DNA of 63,846 bases from an uncultured Clostridium sp. (lineage in GTDB: Bacteria > Bacillota > Clostridia > Clostridiales > Clostridiaceae). The stretch spans positions 1 through 63,846 of the forward strand of contig URGW01000020.1 of NCBI GenBank assembly GCA_900547475.1, given 5' to 3'. The position numbers and the translations under genes were made by a program. The notes under the pieces are model-generated. The model saw only the letters and a list, made by a program, of their open reading frames with translations, had not been told where the DNA came from and did not search any database. Below, in pieces: positions 61,717 through 63,846 of the stretch. The first letter of the stretch is position 1. Each line of letters begins with the position of its first letter.

Positions 61717-61756
61717 AAAAAAAATTCCACCCTATTATTTAGGTGAAATTTTTTAC
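61717..61756 (-). terminator. Terminator after the histidine kinase
   Basis: A T-flanked stem CACC/GGTG with AATT pairing and AAAA/TTTT extension, overlapping the kinase stop. It separates the two-component operon from the ABC operon, which therefore needs its own promoter in 61580-61716. Confidence 0.75.
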
Positions 61757-62955
61757 AAATATAAAGTTATAGTAACTATTGCGCCTCCATCTGCTGCATT
61801 ATAAACTTTTAAATCTCCATCATATTTATCACAAAGCAGTTTAGTTATATAAAGCCCCATTCCCATATGTCCTGAAGCATAATTTCTGTTTTTTCTTATC
61901 TTTTCACTGTCTATTTCATTAATTATTTTACTTTCAAAGCCACAACCATCATCCTTAACAATTAATATAACCTGTTCATCTTCTATATTGATATTTATAG
62001 AAACTTCACTGTTAGCAAACCTAATTGCATTGGTAATAATATTTTCATAAATCTCTAAAAATATGAACTTATCAATATTAATTTCAAAATCTTCTTTAAA
62101 TTGATTATGTTGAACCTTTATATCAATTCCATTTTTCTTATAAAACACTTTGTTTTCTTCTTCAATATCATAAATTATTTTTAGTGCACTTACCTTTTCA
62201 TCTTTTCTATCTCGTAGTTTTACCTCATCTGCTCTTCTCATATATTCCACAAATTCTTTCAATCTTGCAATTTGAACATTACATTTATTAAGTTCCGCTA
62301 GCACCTCTTCTTTGGATATGTTGTCTTCTGGATAAAACTCTAAAATAGTTTCTACATACCCCTCTAATACCATTAGTGGAACTCTTATATCATGAGCTAT
62401 TGATGCATGAAACTCCTTTTCTTCTATAATTCTATTCCACATTTTCTGATTATTATCTATCAATTGAATTCTCATCTTATCAAAAGATTTACACAGCTTA
62501 CCAAACTCATCCATATAATCATACTCAATTTCAAAATCTAAATTATTGTTAAATATTTCATTTGCCCCTTTTTCTAGCAACGCTAATGGTTTTTTAAGCT
62601 TTCTCTTAAAAAATAAATATGATGTTATGCTATTTAAAGTTATCGTTATTATTAATAATGTCCATGTTTCTAAAAAGTCACATATCTCTACTATAATATT
62701 ATCTGATTGACTCATAAAGCTTGAGCTAATCCTCGGTGCTTCTGTTATATATCCATAATACTTATTATAAAAATCATATATTTCCTTATACTCTTCTATG
62801 GTTTTATATTTACTCCATATACTATTTTGTATAATTCTAGCCCCATTCATAACTCCTATAGATATGATAACTGATAATAATGATGATATAACTATATAAT
62901 AAATTAGACTCTTTTTAATTGATAATACCCTTTTATTTAGATATTTCCTTATCAA
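61753..62955 (-). CDS. Sensor histidine kinase (HisKA/HATPase_c)
   Basis: 400 aa. Two membrane helices (about 17-36 and 100-116) bracket a short outside loop, a HAMP-like linker, then the HisKA box with SIAHDIRVPLMVLEG (phospho-His near 188) and HATPase_c (NAIRFAN, DDGCGF, GMGLYI). The start is uncertain: TTG at 62955 has GGTGG six bases upstream and overlaps the regulator by 23 bases. GTG at 62976 and ATG at 63006 are alternatives. Confidence 0.9.
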   Translation of the reverse strand: MIRKYLNKRVLSIKKSLIYYIVISSLLSVIISIGVMNGARIIQNSIWSKYKTIEEYKEIYDFYNKYYGYITEAPRISSSFMSQSDNIIVEICDFLETWTLLIITITLNSITSYLFFKRKLKKPLALLEKGANEIFNNNLDFEIEYDYMDEFGKLCKSFDKMRIQLIDNNQKMWNRIIEEKEFHASIAHDIRVPLMVLEGYVETILEFYPEDNISKEEVLAELNKCNVQIARLKEFVEYMRRADEVKLRDRKDEKVSALKIIYDIEEENKVFYKKNGIDIKVQHNQFKEDFEINIDKFIFLEIYENIITNAIRFANSEVSININIEDEQVILIVKDDGCGFESKIINEIDSEKIRKNRNYASGHMGMGLYITKLLCDKYDGDLKVYNAADGGAIVTITLYL

Positions 62956-63625
62956 AGCTTTTCCACCTATATCCACTACCCCATTCTGTTTCGATAAAAT
63001 TTTCATCTGTAAACTCATAAATCTTTTTTCTAATTCTTCTTATATATTCAGTAACTACTTTAATATCACTATCATTTTCCTCATGCCATAATTTTAAAAA
63101 TATATGTTCTTTGCTAAATATTTGTCTTTCATGTAATGCTAATAACTCTATTATCTCATATTCTTTTTTAGTTAAATCTAATCTTTGTCCATTTATAAAT
63201 ACTTCCATTGAAATAAGGTCTATACTCATACTCCCTGTATAAATCATCTTATGAGAATACTTTGATCTCTCTTCTCTTTTTAAATTAGAAACTATCCTAG
63301 CTTCCAATTCCCTAACACTAAATGGTTTAACAATATAGTCATCTCCACCAACTAATAAGCCATTTACTTTATCTTCTTCTGTAGCTCTTGCTGTTAAAAA
63401 TAAAATAGGACTTTGAGTAAAATCTCTTATTCTTTTACATACATCTATACCATTTAGTTTAGGCATATTAACATCTAGAATCACCAAATCTGGAGTATAC
63501 TTCATTTTATCTAATGCTTCTTTTCCATCATATGCTGTATATATTTCATATCCTTTTAATAAGAAATAATTTGAAAGCATATCTATTAAATCTAAATCAT
63601 CATCAACAATTAATAGCTTTGCCAT
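62933..63625 (-). CDS. OmpR-family response regulator
   Basis: 230 aa. Receiver domain with acidic pocket DDD (8-10), phosphoacceptor Asp51 in VILDVNMP and Lys in YIVKPF near 101; winged-helix Trans_reg_C domain after 130 (LDLTKKEYEIIELLALHERQIFSKEHI). The start is the ATG behind GGGGGG at 63625, four codons inside a longer frame. Overlaps the kinase gene, so the two are co-translated. Confidence 0.94.
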   Translation of the reverse strand: MAKLLIVDDDLDLIDMLSNYFLLKGYEIYTAYDGKEALDKMKYTPDLVILDVNMPKLNGIDVCKRIRDFTQSPILFLTARATEEDKVNGLLVGGDDYIVKPFSVRELEARIVSNLKREERSKYSHKMIYTGSMSIDLISMEVFINGQRLDLTKKEYEIIELLALHERQIFSKEHIFLKLWHEENDSDIKVVTEYIRRIRKKIYEFTDENFIETEWGSGYRWKSFDKEISK

Positions 63626-63712
63626 TTTACCCCCCATATAATTCTTCTTAAATGTAATAATATTAACTTCGTCTTAAATACATTTTTAATCATTTTACAC
63701 TCTTATTGTACC

Positions 63713-63742
63713 ATAATATCCTATTTTTAATAAATATATCAA
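63713..63742 (-). promoter_or_regulatory. Promoter of the two-component operon
   Basis: TTGATA (plus TATCAA 63737-63742), 18-base spacer, TATTAT (plus 63713-63718), about 90 bases upstream of the regulator start. Confidence 0.6.
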
Positions 63743-63771
63743 TAAACTTTATTCTTATATTGTAAATAAAA

Positions 63772-63820
63772 GGGGCTGTATCATATTGAATTTATAAATT
63801 CAATATAGATACGGCCTATT
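63772..63820. terminator. Strong hairpin at the right edge
   Basis: GGCTGTATC and an adjoining ten-base arm pair with AATTCAATAT and GATACGGCC, one bulged A, loop TATA. A T-run follows on each side. It probably terminates a gene entering from the right. It shares GGCTGTATCATA with the hairpin at 36213-36257. Confidence 0.85.
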
Positions 63821-63846
63821 TTAATATTTTTTATTATTATTCATAT

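Noticed and set aside
1..63846. CRISPR array, prophage or insertion sequence
   Set aside because: No regularly spaced repeats, no transposase, integrase or phage structural genes recognised.

Overview
The window is low-GC (under about 30 percent by eye) chromosomal DNA of an anaerobic, endospore-forming Clostridium (sensu stricto type). The evidence is the TA-rich codon use, the AGGAGG-type ribosome binding sites, the CIRCE-controlled hrcA-grpE-dnaK-dnaJ operon, the sporulation genes (yqfC/yqfD, spoIIP, gpr, spoIIAA-spoIIAB-sigF, spoVAC-D-E) and the clostridial housekeeping order era-cdd-dgkA-ybeY-pgpH-yqfD-yqfC-yqeY-rpsU. Almost every gene lies on the minus strand. The plus-strand exceptions are one hypothetical membrane protein, rpsT, an EcsC-family gene and an aspartate kinase.

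Layout. 0-3.6 kb: pyruvate phosphate dikinase and its CBS/HTH regulator. 3.7-12.2 kb: housekeeping run (DUF4342, recO, era, cdd, a DgkA-PAP2 fusion, ybeY, pgpH, yqfD, yqfC, a decayed yqeY, rpsU). 12.3-15.8 kb: prmA-rsmE-mtaB-HIT. 15.9-20.7 kb: an O-antigen-ligase-like membrane protein, trmB, a siroheme nitrite/sulfite reductase and a hypothetical protein, lying between prmA and dnaJ. 20.7-28.8 kb: heat-shock operon, hemW, lepA. 28.9-34.9 kb: spoIIP, gpr, rpsT, holA and a short comEC. 35.0-45.3 kb: an iron-responsive block with four Fur-box-like palindromes. They precede a YgbA/YbaN/small-membrane-protein operon, a CydDC-like ABC exporter, a flavodoxin/DUF3793/DUF2325 operon and a feoA-feoA-feoB-Cys-rich operon. 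45.4-51.9 kb: DUF1540, spoVA, spoIIA-sigF and a Lon-type protease with a degenerate ATPase. 52-56.8 kb: deoC, dinB, DUF4003, aspartate kinase, an Spx/ArsC-like protein. 56.8-63.8 kb: envelope-sensing modules, namely an ECF-type sigma factor with a DUF4179 anti-sigma factor, a three-gene ABC transporter and a two-component system.

The most interesting part is the Fur-box block at 35-45 kb. Several poorly characterised families (YgbA_NO, DUF454/YbaN, a small membrane protein with symmetric His residues, DUF3793, DUF2325) and a CydDC-like exporter appear to be wired to iron next to the Feo importer. Other notable points are a yqeY pseudogene with several lesions, a comEC without its metallo-beta-lactamase domain, a Lon-like protease without a Walker A motif, a 7-1-7 palindrome in front of the siroheme reductase, and an inverted pair of operator-like sites in front of the CBS/HTH regulator. 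Coding calls rest on translated motifs and ribosome binding sites. Starts were moved inward where an in-frame ATG, GTG or TTG sits behind a better Shine-Dalgarno sequence.
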